A stretch of 64,000 nt of DNA from Rhizobium sp. 18065 (GCF_902706095.1 NZ_CACSJP010000008.1:1-64000); one strand, 5' to 3'; positions 8,743-17,161 are shown, counted from the stretch's first letter. Notes: generated by a model from the sequence alone, not told the origin. A program made the numbers and translations.

Positions 8743-9987
8743 ATGACCGACCGTCCTTTCCTCTCGATAAATCCCGCCACCCGTCGTGTATCCCTCGATG
8801 CTCGCGATCCAGCGTTCTACAGCGATCCGAACGGCACATATGCAGCTCTGCACGCGACCTGTCCGACGTTTTACTGGGAAGAGCAGAAGGCGTGGTTCTT
8901 CACCGGCTACGATCATGTGAATGCCCTGCTGCGCGATCGTCGCTTCGGCCGACAGATCCTGCATGTCGCCAGCCGCGAAGAGCTCGGCATGGCGGAGCCG
9001 GATGCCCATACCACCCATTTCGACCGCGCCGAACTGCATTCCCTGCTCGAACTGGAGCCGCCTGAACACACGCGGCTGCGCACGCTGGTCAACCGTGCCT
9101 TCGTCTCGCGCAGCATCGAGAAGATGACGCCGGAAATTGAAATCCTGACCAATCAGTTGATCGACCGCTTCGAGGCGAAGGCCGAGACGGAACTGCTCGC
9201 CTCGTTTGCGGACATCATTCCGGTGACGATGATTGCCCGCATGATCGGCATCCCGGAAGAAATGGGGCCGCAGCTGCTCAAGTGGAGCCACGACTATGTC
9301 GGCATGTACATGTTCAAGCGGACACGCGCCGACGAGGACGCGGCCGACCGCTCGGCGAAAGAGTTTGCCGAATATGTGCGCCAGATGATTGCCGAGCGGC
9401 GCGCCACGCCGCAGGACGACCTGCTCAGCCACATGATCCATACCGAACATAAGGGCCAGTATCTGACCGAGGACGAGCTGATCTCGACGGCGATCGTGCT
9501 GCTGAATGCCGGGCATGAAGCGACCGTGCACCAGATCGGCAATTCCGTGCGGATGATTCTCGAAAGCGGCCTCGATCCGGCGGATCTGTTCCACGATGCC
9601 AAAGCCACCGAACGCACAGTCGAAGAGACGCTGCGCATCTGCGCACCGGTGCATATCTTCCAGCGCTATTGCATCGAGCCCTGCGAGATCGACGGCATCT
9701 CCTTGAAGCGTGGCGACAAGGTCAGCCTGATCCTGGCCGCCGCCAATCTCGACCCGGCCAAATTCACCGATCCGCTGGTGTTCAAGCCTGCGCGGGAGGA
9801 AGGTGCCAATCTGTCGTTTGGCGCCGGCATCCATTTCTGCATCGGCGCACCGCTGGCGCGGCTGGAGCTGAACATCGCGCTGCCGCTGCTGTTCAAGCGC
9901 CTGCCCGGCCTGAAGATCGCAGCACAGCCGGTGGTCAAGGATGTCTACCATTTCCACGGCCTGGAACGGCTCGATCTGCGCTGGTAA
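8743..9987 (+). CDS. Cytochrome P450
   Basis: A 414-residue soluble class I bacterial P450, a heme-thiolate monooxygenase that needs a ferredoxin and reductase, neither of which is nearby. The heme-binding loop LSFGAGIHFCIGAPLARLE places the Cys ligand at residue 366. The K-helix ExxR is in EETLRIC. The I-helix carries LLNAGHEATVH, with Glu-Ala where many P450s have an acid and Thr. Substrate cannot be inferred. It begins 54 bp after the diguanylate cyclase and converges on the WYL regulator with 6 bp between stops. Confidence 0.93.
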   Translation: MTDRPFLSINPATRRVSLDARDPAFYSDPNGTYAALHATCPTFYWEEQKAWFFTGYDHVNALLRDRRFGRQILHVASREELGMAEPDAHTTHFDRAELHSLLELEPPEHTRLRTLVNRAFVSRSIEKMTPEIEILTNQLIDRFEAKAETELLASFADIIPVTMIARMIGIPEEMGPQLLKWSHDYVGMYMFKRTRADEDAADRSAKEFAEYVRQMIAERRATPQDDLLSHMIHTEHKGQYLTEDELISTAIVLLNAGHEATVHQIGNSVRMILESGLDPADLFHDAKATERTVEETLRICAPVHIFQRYCIEPCEIDGISLKRGDKVSLILAAANLDPAKFTDPLVFKPAREEGANLSFGAGIHFCIGAPLARLELNIALPLLFKRLPGLKIAAQPVVKDVYHFHGLERLDLRW

Positions 9988-9993
9988 AACGGG

Positions 9994-10983
9994 TCAGCCT
10001 GGATTTCCGGAGCTATCGATCCGTCCGTAGCAGTCGGCAAGCGTCGAAACGGCTGCGCGCATTGCGTCGCGCAGCTCGACCGGCTCCAGCACCTCCACCT
10101 CGCCGGCAAGCCGGAGAAAATCCGACACCGCCATGTGCTGCGATGGCACAGGCAGACGGACAATGTGCCAACCACGGTCATCTGCCTGCGGCGACACATC
10201 CATGCAGTTGCGCACATGCGACGGGCTGTTGTGCTGCAGCATCGTCAAGCCGAATGGCGAGATCCGCACCACGGCCATGTCGGGATACAGTTCCTCTTCC
10301 AGCCGCCTGGTGTTTTCGATCCAATAGCTGGCCAGATCAAAATCACCGGGCCATTCGAAATGCTCGTCGGTGACCAGAAGGTCAAGAATACGGGCGATAC
10401 GATAGGTGCGTACGCTTTGCTCGACCCTGGCTGCCATGTACCAGGCACCACCCTTGAAAACGATGCCGAGCGGTTCTGCCTCCCTGTTCTTTTCAGCCGT
10501 CCAGCTGCGATAGCGCATGTGTATGCGCTTGGAGTTCCACACCGCGTCGGCGATCGCCTGCAGGTGGAGAGGTTGCTCGTTTTCACCAAGCCAGCTCGGC
10601 GCGTCGAGGTAGAATTTCGACTGCATGCGCATCGCGCTCCGGCGAAGATCCTCCGGCAGCGCTGCCGTCAGCTTCTTCTGCGCACCGGTCATCAGCGTGC
10701 CAAGACCGAGATCGGCAGCGGCTCCGGGCAACCCTGAGAGAAACATGGCCTCGGCTTCGGCTGATGAAAGGCCGTTCAACCGAACCCGGTAGCCGTCGAG
10801 CAGGCGATATCCGCCATCCGAACCGCGTTCGCTATAGACCGGGATGCCGGCCATGGAGAGCGCGTCGACATCGCGGTAGATCGTGCGGACCGAGACCTCG
10901 TTTTCCGCAGCCAGCGTTTCAGCCGTCACCAGCCCGCGTGCCTGCAGGGTTGTCAGGATATTGATCAGCCGGCTGGCGCGCAT
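9994..10983 (-). CDS. YafY-type HTH/WYL-domain transcriptional regulator
   Basis: A 329-residue regulator. An N-terminal HTH_11 winged helix (RLINILTTLQARGLVTAETLAAENEVSVRTIYRDVDAL) is followed by a WYL ligand-sensing domain containing GIVFKGGAWYMAARVEQSVRTYRIARI, and a C-terminal extension. The ATG at 10981-10983 is taken because the HTH begins directly after it and a GGAG lies upstream; an extension to 11085 would run across the divergent promoter. It is divergent from the glutathione S-transferase gene, and regulators of this family usually control the adjacent divergent gene, so it probably controls the GST and itself. Confidence 0.85.
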   Translation of the reverse strand: MRASRLINILTTLQARGLVTAETLAAENEVSVRTIYRDVDALSMAGIPVYSERGSDGGYRLLDGYRVRLNGLSSAEAEAMFLSGLPGAAADLGLGTLMTGAQKKLTAALPEDLRRSAMRMQSKFYLDAPSWLGENEQPLHLQAIADAVWNSKRIHMRYRSWTAEKNREAEPLGIVFKGGAWYMAARVEQSVRTYRIARILDLLVTDEHFEWPGDFDLASYWIENTRRLEEELYPDMAVVRISPFGLTMLQHNSPSHVRNCMDVSPQADDRGWHIVRLPVPSQHMAVSDFLRLAGEVEVLEPVELRDAMRAAVSTLADCYGRIDSSGNPG

Positions 10984-11024
10984 GTTTGAAAAAATCTCCG
11001 TTTTCGCAATTATCCTAATCCAAC

Positions 11025-11041
11025 CTGACAGAGACTGACAG
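11025..11041. promoter_or_regulatory. Direct-repeat operator candidate, WYL regulator/GST
   Basis: Two copies of CTGACAG (11025-11031 and 11035-11041) start exactly 10 bp apart, so they face the same side of the helix. Each is nearly self-complementary (CTGNCAG). They lie in the 123-bp divergent region, just downstream of a possible GST promoter (TTGAAA 10986-10991, TATCCT 11011-11016, 19-nt spacing). Binding by the WYL protein is inferred. Confidence 0.4.
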
Positions 11042-11106
11042 GTATGGGGCCGCATTCTTGTGTCATCGCCGCTCATCCGAGCCAAGATGCAAGCAAGGAG
11101 ACGATC

Positions 11107-11766
11107 ATGACCACGAACGACGCCATCACCCTGTTCTATTCACCCCAGACACGCGCCACCGGCGCCCGCATCCTGCTGGAGGAACTGGGCGCGCCATACC
11201 ATCTGCATGTTCTCAACATGAAGATCGGCGAGCAGCGCCTGCCCGGCTATCTGGCGATCAATCCGCTCGGCAAGGTGCCGGCGATCCGCCATGGCGATGC
11301 CTTCGTCACCGAACAGGCTGCCGTCTATCTCTATCTCGCCGATCTGTTTCCCGAAGCCGGACTGACGCCGGCAATCGGCGATACCGACCGGGCGGCCTAT
11401 CTGCGCTGGATGGTGTTTTACGGCAATTGCTTTGAGCCGGCGGTAATCGACCGCCATCTGCAGCGGGTACCAACATCGGCAAACGAGACGCCCTACAGCA
11501 ATTACGACGATATGCTGGCGACACTGGAAGCCGCACTGACACCCGGCCCCTATCTGCTTGGCGAACGCCTGACTGCGGCTGACCTGCTCTGGGGCACGGC
11601 ACTGAACTGGACGACGATGTTCGGGCTGGTGCCGGAACGCCCTGTGTTCCGGGCCTATATCGAGCGCATGACCAGCCGTCCGGCCTATCTCAAGGTCACG
11701 GCAGACGATGCCGCGCTGGCTGCAGACCATCAGGCAATTGCCGACAGGCTCGGCAACGCCGCCTGA
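11107..11766 (+). CDS. Glutathione S-transferase family protein
   Basis: A 219-residue cytosolic protein. The N-terminal thioredoxin-fold domain (about 1-82) includes LFYSPQTRATGARILLEELG and the cis-Pro loop NPLGKVPAI. An all-helical C-terminal domain contains LLGERLTAADLLWG. The usual glutathione-gamma-glutamyl ES pair is EQ here (VTEQAAVYLYLA). The family conjugates or reduces electrophiles with glutathione; the actual substrate is unknown. The ATG follows CAAGGAGACGATC. A WYL regulator is transcribed divergently. Confidence 0.88.
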   Translation: MTTNDAITLFYSPQTRATGARILLEELGAPYHLHVLNMKIGEQRLPGYLAINPLGKVPAIRHGDAFVTEQAAVYLYLADLFPEAGLTPAIGDTDRAAYLRWMVFYGNCFEPAVIDRHLQRVPTSANETPYSNYDDMLATLEAALTPGPYLLGERLTAADLLWGTALNWTTMFGLVPERPVFRAYIERMTSRPAYLKVTADDAALAADHQAIADRLGNAA

Positions 11767-11801
11767 AATCGACGGCATCGCGTTGATACTAAACCCGTGT
11801 G

Positions 11802-11830
11802 AGGGCTCCGGGCACACAGTCCGGAGCCCT
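11802..11830. terminator. Bidirectional hairpin between GST and MFS genes
   Basis: A perfect 10-bp stem (AGGGCTCCGG 11802-11811, CCGGAGCCCT 11821-11830) lies between two convergent genes. The T runs on either side are short and interrupted, so efficiency is uncertain. Confidence 0.55.
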
Positions 11831-11843
11831 TTCAGCTTTCAGG

Positions 11844-13142
11844 TCAGGTGGCCGCCTGTGCTGCAGCAGTCTCGCGGCCGACACGACCGACGCCCAGAAC
11901 CGCAATGGCTGCAAACAGGCACATGAAGCCGGCAATATAGACGGCCGGCAGGAAGGATTCGTAGTCGGTGCGGATATAGCCGGCGCCAAATGTCGCCGTT
12001 GCCGCACCAAGCTGATGCCCGGTGAAGATCCAGCCGAAAACGATATTGGCCTTTTCGCGACCGAAATTCTCGACCGACAGTTTCACGGTCGGCGGCACGG
12101 TGGCAACCCAGTCGAGACCGTAGAAAATCGCAAACACCGACAGGGTGAGATAATCGAAGCCCGACGCGGAAAGGAAGACCAGCGACAGGCCGCGCAGGCC
12201 GTAGAACCAAAACAGCAGCCACCTGTTGTCATAACGGTCGGACAGCCAGCCGGCCGCCAATGTGCCGGCGAAATCAAAGATGCCGATCAGCGCCAGCATG
12301 CCGGCAGCACTGACCGCTGCGATGCCGAAATCACCGCAGATCGAAATCCAGTGGGTCTGGATCAGGCCATTGGTGCTGAGACCACAGACGAAGAAGGTGA
12401 AGAACAGGATCCAGAAGGTCGCATTGCCGGAGACGTCGCGCAGTGCCACCAGTGGCGACAGCAGCATGGACGACAGCTTGGCCGAGCGCACCGGCGGTGG
12501 CTGGATCTCGTGACCGCCATAGGGCGCCAGGCCGAGATCGGCGGGATAGTTGCGCATCAGGGCCAGGATCGCACACATGGCCAGCAACAGCGTGGCGACA
12601 TTGAAGGACAGCGCAAGGCGCCAGCCATAGGCTTCTGTCAGGCTGGCAAGCAGCGGCAGGAAAATCAGCTGGCCGGTGGCGTTGCTGACCGTCATCAGGC
12701 CGATCACCAGACCGCGCCGGGTGGCAAACCAGCGGGTTGCGACCGTTGCGCCGAGCACCATGGCGGTGATGCCGGTGCCAATGCCGATCACCACGCCCCA
12801 GAGCGCGATCAGCTGCCAGAGCTCCGTCATCTGGAAGGAGACGAGAATACCTCCGCCGATCAGCATCAGCGCCGCGCCGATGACGCTGCGCATGCCGAAA
12901 TGGTTCATCAGGGCTGCGGCAAAGGGGCCGAGCAGGCCGAAGAGCACCAGACGGATCGCCATGGCCGTGGAGATTTCCTCAGTCGTCCAGCCGAATTCGC
13001 GGCTGAGCGGTGCGATCAGCACACCGGCTGAGCCCATGGCGCCGGCGGTCGCCAGCATGGTGATGAAGGTGACTGCCGCGACGACCCATGCGTAATGGAT
13101 GCCGCGGGCAGAGAGATATTGCGCAAGCCTGGCTGAAAACAT
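11844..13142 (-). CDS. MFS transporter, oxalate/formate-antiporter-like
   Basis: A 432-residue inner-membrane protein with twelve predicted hydrophobic segments. After MFSARLAQYLSARGIHYAWVV it has the layout of the monocarboxylate/oxalate-formate branch of the major facilitator superfamily, with the cytoplasmic loop ATRRGLVIGLM. Substrate is unknown. The ATG at 13140-13142 follows AAGAAGG; an extension to 13196 would read into the operator. It lies 66 bp downstream of a MarR gene on the same strand, and a 24-bp perfect palindrome (13175-13198) in the gap shares its core with the palindrome at the MarR start. The transporter is therefore very likely the target of that MarR. Confidence 0.88.
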   Translation of the reverse strand: MFSARLAQYLSARGIHYAWVVAAVTFITMLATAGAMGSAGVLIAPLSREFGWTTEEISTAMAIRLVLFGLLGPFAAALMNHFGMRSVIGAALMLIGGGILVSFQMTELWQLIALWGVVIGIGTGITAMVLGATVATRWFATRRGLVIGLMTVSNATGQLIFLPLLASLTEAYGWRLALSFNVATLLLAMCAILALMRNYPADLGLAPYGGHEIQPPPVRSAKLSSMLLSPLVALRDVSGNATFWILFFTFFVCGLSTNGLIQTHWISICGDFGIAAVSAAGMLALIGIFDFAGTLAAGWLSDRYDNRWLLFWFYGLRGLSLVFLSASGFDYLTLSVFAIFYGLDWVATVPPTVKLSVENFGREKANIVFGWIFTGHQLGAATATFGAGYIRTDYESFLPAVYIAGFMCLFAAIAVLGVGRVGRETAAAQAAT

Positions 13143-13174
13143 CGGCCTTCTTTCGACGTTGGGAAGTTGCCATG

Positions 13175-13198
13175 ATATGCGGGTAGCTACCCGCATAT
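13175..13198. promoter_or_regulatory. MarR operator in front of the MFS gene
   Basis: A perfect 24-bp palindrome with core TGCGGGTA-GC-TACCCGCA, starting 33 bp upstream of the MFS start codon and just after the MarR stop. The same 8-bp half-sites with the same 2-bp spacer occur at the MarR start (13603-13634). That two-site match makes this the likely operator of the adjacent MarR. Confidence 0.8.
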
Positions 13199-13208
13199 GA
13201 ATAAAAAG

Positions 13209-13607
13209 TCAGAGCGAATTGAGTGCTACCACCAATTTGCCGATGTCGGAGGTGCCGAGCTTCTGTTCGAGCCGTTCTTGGACCTCGTCCCAGAGCGGCG
13301 CGCCATCTTCCACCAATTTCTCGCCCTGCTCCGTCAGGACCAGTGCGTTCTCCCGCAGGTCCTCGCCCGGCTCGCTGCTGACGAGGCCCATGCGCTCGAG
13401 AAGCTTGGTGTTGCGGCCGACGGTGGAGCGGTCGAGTTCGAGGCGTTTCGCCAGATCGGTGAGCGAGACCGGTTGCGCCCGTTTGATATTGCGAAGCTGG
13501 CTGAACTGGCTGATGTTCACGCCAAGCGGAGCCATTGCCTCATCATAGATGGAGGTCAGGCGCCGGGAGGCTTTTCTCAGGGTGATGCAGTAGCACGACG
13601 TCGACAT
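13209..13607 (-). CDS. MarR family regulator of the adjacent MFS transporter
   Basis: A 132-residue winged-helix regulator. The recognition segment is VSLTDLAKRLELDRSTVGRNTKLLERMGLV, followed by the wing SEPGEDLRENALVLTEQG. The N-terminal CYCITLRKASRRLTSIYDEA has two closely spaced cysteines, as in many MarR proteins; whether they sense redox is unknown. The ATG at 13605-13607 lies inside a 32-bp perfect palindrome and has no Shine-Dalgarno, so the mRNA may be leaderless. The matching palindrome before the MFS gene indicates control of both genes. A start at 13628 is possible but would place seven unlikely residues on the protein. Confidence 0.88.
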   Translation of the reverse strand: MSTSCYCITLRKASRRLTSIYDEAMAPLGVNISQFSQLRNIKRAQPVSLTDLAKRLELDRSTVGRNTKLLERMGLVSSEPGEDLRENALVLTEQGEKLVEDGAPLWDEVQERLEQKLGTSDIGKLVVALNSL

Positions 13608-13634
13608 TGTGCGGGTATATACCCGCACAATGTC
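13603..13634. promoter_or_regulatory. MarR autoregulatory operator overlapping its start codon
   Basis: A perfect 32-bp palindrome with core TGCGGGTA-TA-TACCCGCA. It includes the MarR ATG at one end. On the minus strand TTGCAT lies 17 nt before TATACC, the latter within the palindrome, which would place transcription initiation at or next to the ATG. A repressor bound here would cover the -10 element and the start site. Confidence 0.8.
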
Positions 13635-13663
13635 GGATGCAAGCCAGCTTGCTTCGCCGTGTC

Positions 13664-14473
13664 TTAAGCCGCACTCAGGTACCGGGCAGCTGGCAGACGG
13701 CGCGACAGATGCGGACCGAGGGCGCCACGAGCGGTATTGAAGGACGACAGAAGGTCGGCATCCTGCAGCGAAGGAATGGTGACCAGTTCCCCCTGATCGA
13801 AGCCGGCAAGGGCTGCAGAGACCATGTCATCGACATCCATGACCCGTTCCGGATCGATATGATCGAAGCTGCTGCCGACGCGATCGAAGATCTCGGTGCG
13901 GGTCAGGCCCGGCAGCACCGCCTGAACCTTGACGCCGCTGTCTGCCAGTTCGTGAGCCAGCGCCTGGGTGAGCGCCAGAACGAAAGCCTTGGATGCGCCA
14001 TAGGTGCCGTTGAAGATCTCCGGCGCCAACGCGACAACCGAGGCGATGTTGATGATGGCGCCCCTGCCCCGTGCCTTGAAGGCCTGGGCTGCGGCCACGG
14101 CCAGTCGGTTAGCGGCTGTGACATTGATGGCGATCATCCGGTCGAGATAGTCGATATCGCCCCCGAGCAGCGTGCCGTTCGGGCCGATGCCGGCATTGTT
14201 GGCGAGCAAAGTGATTGCCTGGTCGGCGCGTATTCTGTCTTCGACCTTGCGCACATCGGCGGCAAGCGTCAGGTCGGCAGGCAGGACATCGGCGGAAATG
14301 CCGAAAGCGGAGCCGAGTTCTCCGGCCAGCGCCGTCAGGCGTGTCGCATCACGGGCGACGAGCACGAGATCGTAGCCGCGTGCGGCAAGCTTGCGGGCGT
14401 AAGTGGCGCCGATGCCGGACGAGGCACCGGTTACAAGCGCAGTTCCGAGGGATGATGCGACGGCAGTGGTCAT
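13664..14473 (-). CDS. Short-chain dehydrogenase/reductase
   Basis: A 269-residue classical SDR. The nucleotide-binding motif is TGASSGIG (residues 16-23), the structural motif is NNAG (92-95), and the catalytic residues are Ser145, Tyr158 and Lys162 in YGASK. Arg41 after the second beta strand (VLVARD) favours NADP(H). Substrate unknown. The ATG follows CAGGAGAAAGCC. It is divergent from a second MarR gene 182 bp away, which probably controls it. Confidence 0.9.
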   Translation of the reverse strand: MTTAVASSLGTALVTGASSGIGATYARKLAARGYDLVLVARDATRLTALAGELGSAFGISADVLPADLTLAADVRKVEDRIRADQAITLLANNAGIGPNGTLLGGDIDYLDRMIAINVTAANRLAVAAAQAFKARGRGAIINIASVVALAPEIFNGTYGASKAFVLALTQALAHELADSGVKVQAVLPGLTRTEIFDRVGSSFDHIDPERVMDVDDMVSAALAGFDQGELVTIPSLQDADLLSSFNTARGALGPHLSRRLPAARYLSAA

Positions 14474-14655
14474 GGCTTTCTCCTGAGTTTGAATTTACTG
14501 GTATATGCCACTATATATGCGGAAGAGATTTTGCCGATGCAAGGGGCGGACAAAAACTTTCATTTGCCGGCACGACAAACTACACCGTCAACCGATGCCA
14601 CCGACCATGGCGAAGACTGCGGAAGACTGGTGTGAAAGCAGACAGGAAAGCAGAT
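14474..14655. promoter_or_regulatory. Divergent SDR/MarR promoter region
   Basis: This 182-bp region should hold both promoters. Two direct copies of TATATGC (14502-14508 and 14514-14520, 12 bp apart) sit about 30-45 bp upstream of the SDR start and are the only repeat I see that could serve as an operator. The core differs completely from the TGCGGGTA operators of the neighbouring MarR. Confidence 0.3.
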
Positions 14656-15117
14656 ATGGAAAACGACGACGGTATCTGGAACTACTGCAATAACAGCGCG
14701 GTACGGCGCACGGCGCGCCGGCTTGGCCAGTTCTATGACGACTTCATCGGTCCGTCCGGCCTGAAAGGCACGCAGTTTTCATTGATGACGCAGATCGTGC
14801 ACAGTGGTGAGCCGAGCCTGAAAAGCCTCGCGGACGCACTGATCATGGATCTGTCTGCACTTGGCCACACGCTAAAGCCGCTGGTGCGCGACGGCCTCGT
14901 TGAACTTGTCGCCGACGACAAGGACCGACGGGTCAAGCGCGCCCGGCTGACGGCGCTGGGGGCTGAGCGGCAGGCGGACGCGCGCGCGCTGTGGCAGGAA
15001 GCACAAGGCCGGCTCGACGCAGCCTATGGCGCGGATAATTCAGCCCAGTTGCGCGCGGCCCTCAACACCATCGCCTCGATGGATCTGACGGCCGCGACAC
15101 GCGACGAAAACAAATAG
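14656..15117 (+). CDS. MarR family transcriptional regulator
   Basis: A 153-residue winged-helix protein. The region around residues 52-95 (PSLKSLADALIMDLSALGHTLKPLVRDGLV) is the HTH and DDKDRRVKRARLTALG is the wing. It belongs to the MarR type with an N-terminal NNSAVRRTARRLGQFYD helix. The ATG is preceded by AGGAAAG. It is divergent from the SDR gene and probably represses it in response to an SDR substrate; this is inferred from arrangement only. Confidence 0.85.
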   Translation: MENDDGIWNYCNNSAVRRTARRLGQFYDDFIGPSGLKGTQFSLMTQIVHSGEPSLKSLADALIMDLSALGHTLKPLVRDGLVELVADDKDRRVKRARLTALGAERQADARALWQEAQGRLDAAYGADNSAQLRAALNTIASMDLTAATRDENK

Positions 15118-15138
15118 CCAATCACCAATAGCCGGTCG

Positions 15139-15375
15139 TTACATCCAGCTTGTGCCATCGCCGGCCTGGCAACCGTATGGCGGCAAAGTGTTTGCGAAGG
15201 TTTCATGCAACCGGTCACATCCCCACTTGCGGATCGGCTCCGGCATGCGGCTGTTCAATTCGATACCAACCTCCTGATAGGGGCTCTCGGTGTTGGTGAT
15301 GTAGCGATACCACTGGAAGCCGCCGAGCATGAGCCCGACGAAAACGACGAGAAAGACCAGCCTGACAATTCTCAT
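15139..15375 (-). CDS. Small single-pass membrane or exported protein, unknown
   Basis: A 78-residue protein. Residues 4-20 (VRLVFLVVFVGLMLGGF) form one hydrophobic segment, a membrane anchor or uncleaved signal. The rest is polar, with two cysteines (CDRLHET and YGCQAGDGTSW) that could form a periplasmic disulfide. The ATG follows TGAGGT. I recognise no family. It converges on the MarR gene with 21 bp between them. Confidence 0.65.
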   Translation of the reverse strand: MRIVRLVFLVVFVGLMLGGFQWYRYITNTESPYQEVGIELNSRMPEPIRKWGCDRLHETFANTLPPYGCQAGDGTSWM

Positions 15376-15466
15376 TACAATACCTCATTACAGAAGCAAC
15401 GACCCGTAGCCACCCTAGGACCAGCTGGGTAGAAGGCGGGGCCGATTTCCACAGACGGCGCCACTT

Positions 15467-15811
15467 TCACAGGCGAATGACATAGTCCTTGCGAGTCGTT
15501 TCAATCACTTCCCAGCTTCCCTTGAAGCCTGGCCTGAGGATGAGGCGGTCCCCTGCCCGCAGATGGATCGGTGCACCGCCCTCTTCCGTGACGATCGAAT
15601 AGCCTTCGAGAATGTGGAAATACTCCCATTCGTCATAGACGATGCGCCACTTGCCGGGGGTGGATTGCCAGATACCGGCATAGAGCCCGCCCGCGGCTTC
15701 CTCGACATTCCAGGTGGTGAAGCGTGGATCCCCGGAAATCAGCCTGTCGGCTGCAGGCGCACCCTCCTCCGGCGTAATGGCGGTGGTGTCAAACGACTGG
15801 ACATGGCTCAT
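15467..15811 (-). CDS. Cupin domain protein
   Basis: A 114-residue single-domain beta-barrel of the Cupin_3/DUF861 type. Motif remnants are GIWQSTPGKWRIVYDEWEYFHILEG and GDRLILRPGFKGSWEV, with the WEYFHILEG segment typical of this branch. Related cupins resemble the ureidoglycine aminohydrolase C-terminal domain, but small stand-alone members have no agreed function. The ATG has GGAG 7 nt upstream. It lies 63 bp after metY on the same strand and may be cotranscribed. Confidence 0.8.
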   Translation of the reverse strand: MSHVQSFDTTAITPEEGAPAADRLISGDPRFTTWNVEEAAGGLYAGIWQSTPGKWRIVYDEWEYFHILEGYSIVTEEGGAPIHLRAGDRLILRPGFKGSWEVIETTRKDYVIRL

Positions 15812-15874
15812 GCGGGGGCTCCGGAATGCCGAGAAAATTCGAGCGGCACCGGATGATGCCGCCCGTCGTCGTCT

Positions 15875-17161
15875 TTAGATCTTCGCCAGCGACTGTTCCA
15901 GATCGGCGATGATGTCCTCTGCATCCTCGATACCGATTGAGAGCCGCACGACGTCAGGTCCAGCACCCGCAGCGACCTGCTGCTCTTCTGTCAGCTGTGC
16001 ATGGGTGGTGGAGGCGGGATGGATGATCAGCGAACGGGTGTCGCCGATATTGGCCAGATGCGAGAAGAGCTGCAGTCCGCTGACCAGCGCCTTGCCGGCT
16101 TCCAGTCCGCCCTTGATGCCGAAAGTGAAGACGGCGCCGGCGCCCTTTGGCGAATAGCGCTTCTGCAGGGCATTGTTCGGATCGTCGGGCAAGCCGGCAT
16201 AGTTGACCCAGGCGATCTTGGCATGGCCTTTCAGCCAGGTTGCAACCTTCAGCGCATTGTCGCAATGGCGTTGCATCCTGAGCGGCAGCGTCTCGATGCC
16301 GGTCAGGAGAAGGAACGAATTCATTGGCGCGATTGCCGGTCCCAGGTCACGCAGGCCAAGGACCCTGCAGGCAATGGCAAAGGCAAAATTACCGAATGCC
16401 TGATGCAGGACGAGTCCTGAATATTCCGGACGTGGCGTCGACAGCATCGGATATTTGCCCGGTGTCGCCGACCAGTCGAATGTACCGCCGTCGACGATCA
16501 CGCCCCCCATGGAATTGCCGTGACCACCGAGGAACTTGGTGGCTGAATGCACGATGATATCGGCACCATGTTCCAGCGGGCGCACCAGATAGGGGCTGGC
16601 CATGGTGTTGTCGACGATCAGCGGCAGGCCATGACGATGCGCCACTTCGGCAATTGCCGCGATATCAACGAATGTGCCGCCGGGATTGGCGAGGCTCTCG
16701 ATGAAGATCGCCTTGGTTTTTTCATCGATATGGGCGGCAAAGCTTTCAGGATCGGCCGGATCGGCCCAGCGCACCCGCCAGTCGAAATTCTGAAAGGCAT
16801 GGCCAAACTGGTTGATCGAGCCGCCATAGAGTTTGCGCGCCGCAACAAAATTTTCACCCGGCTGCATCAGGCTGTGGAAGATCAGCAGTTGGGCAGCGTG
16901 GCCGGATGCTACCGCAAGCGCCGCAGTCCCGCCTTCAAGGGCGGCGACGCGTTCCTCGAGTACCGCCTGCGTCGGGTTCATGATCCGGGTGTAGATATTG
17001 CCGAACTGCTTCAGACCGAAGAGGGCTGCGGCATGATCCGAGTCGTTGAAGACATAGGCCGTGGTCTGGTAGATCGGTGTGATCCGCGCACCTGTCGTCG
17101 GATCAGGCTGGGCGCCGGCGTGAACGGCAAGCGTGGCAAATCCCGGATTGTTGTCGGACAT
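15875..17161 (-). CDS. metY: O-acetylhomoserine sulfhydrylase (MetY)
   Basis: A 428-residue PLP enzyme of the Cys/Met metabolism family that makes homocysteine from O-acetylhomoserine and sulfide. It has HAGAQPDPTTGARITPIYQTT at the N terminus, YTRIMNPTQAVLEERVAALEGG, and the PLP lysine Lys209 in HSATKFLGGHG. Length and the long SPKGAGAVFTFGIKGG segment fit MetY better than cystathionine gamma-synthase. The ATG at 17159-17161 follows GGGAGGGTAAAACA. No SAM-II riboswitch is visible upstream, although metY and related genes often carry one in this class. Confidence 0.93.
   Translation of the reverse strand: MSDNNPGFATLAVHAGAQPDPTTGARITPIYQTTAYVFNDSDHAAALFGLKQFGNIYTRIMNPTQAVLEERVAALEGGTAALAVASGHAAQLLIFHSLMQPGENFVAARKLYGGSINQFGHAFQNFDWRVRWADPADPESFAAHIDEKTKAIFIESLANPGGTFVDIAAIAEVAHRHGLPLIVDNTMASPYLVRPLEHGADIIVHSATKFLGGHGNSMGGVIVDGGTFDWSATPGKYPMLSTPRPEYSGLVLHQAFGNFAFAIACRVLGLRDLGPAIAPMNSFLLLTGIETLPLRMQRHCDNALKVATWLKGHAKIAWVNYAGLPDDPNNALQKRYSPKGAGAVFTFGIKGGLEAGKALVSGLQLFSHLANIGDTRSLIIHPASTTHAQLTEEQQVAAGAGPDVVRLSIGIEDAEDIIADLEQSLAKI

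Noticed and set aside
8185..9957. 590-codon minus-strand ORF antisense to the P450 and GGDEF genes
   Set aside because: It crosses two well-supported genes and has no recognisable domain.
11799..13031. 410-codon plus-strand ORF antisense to the MFS gene
   Set aside because: Gln/Arg/Asp-rich low-complexity translation; the opposite strand codes a clear MFS protein.
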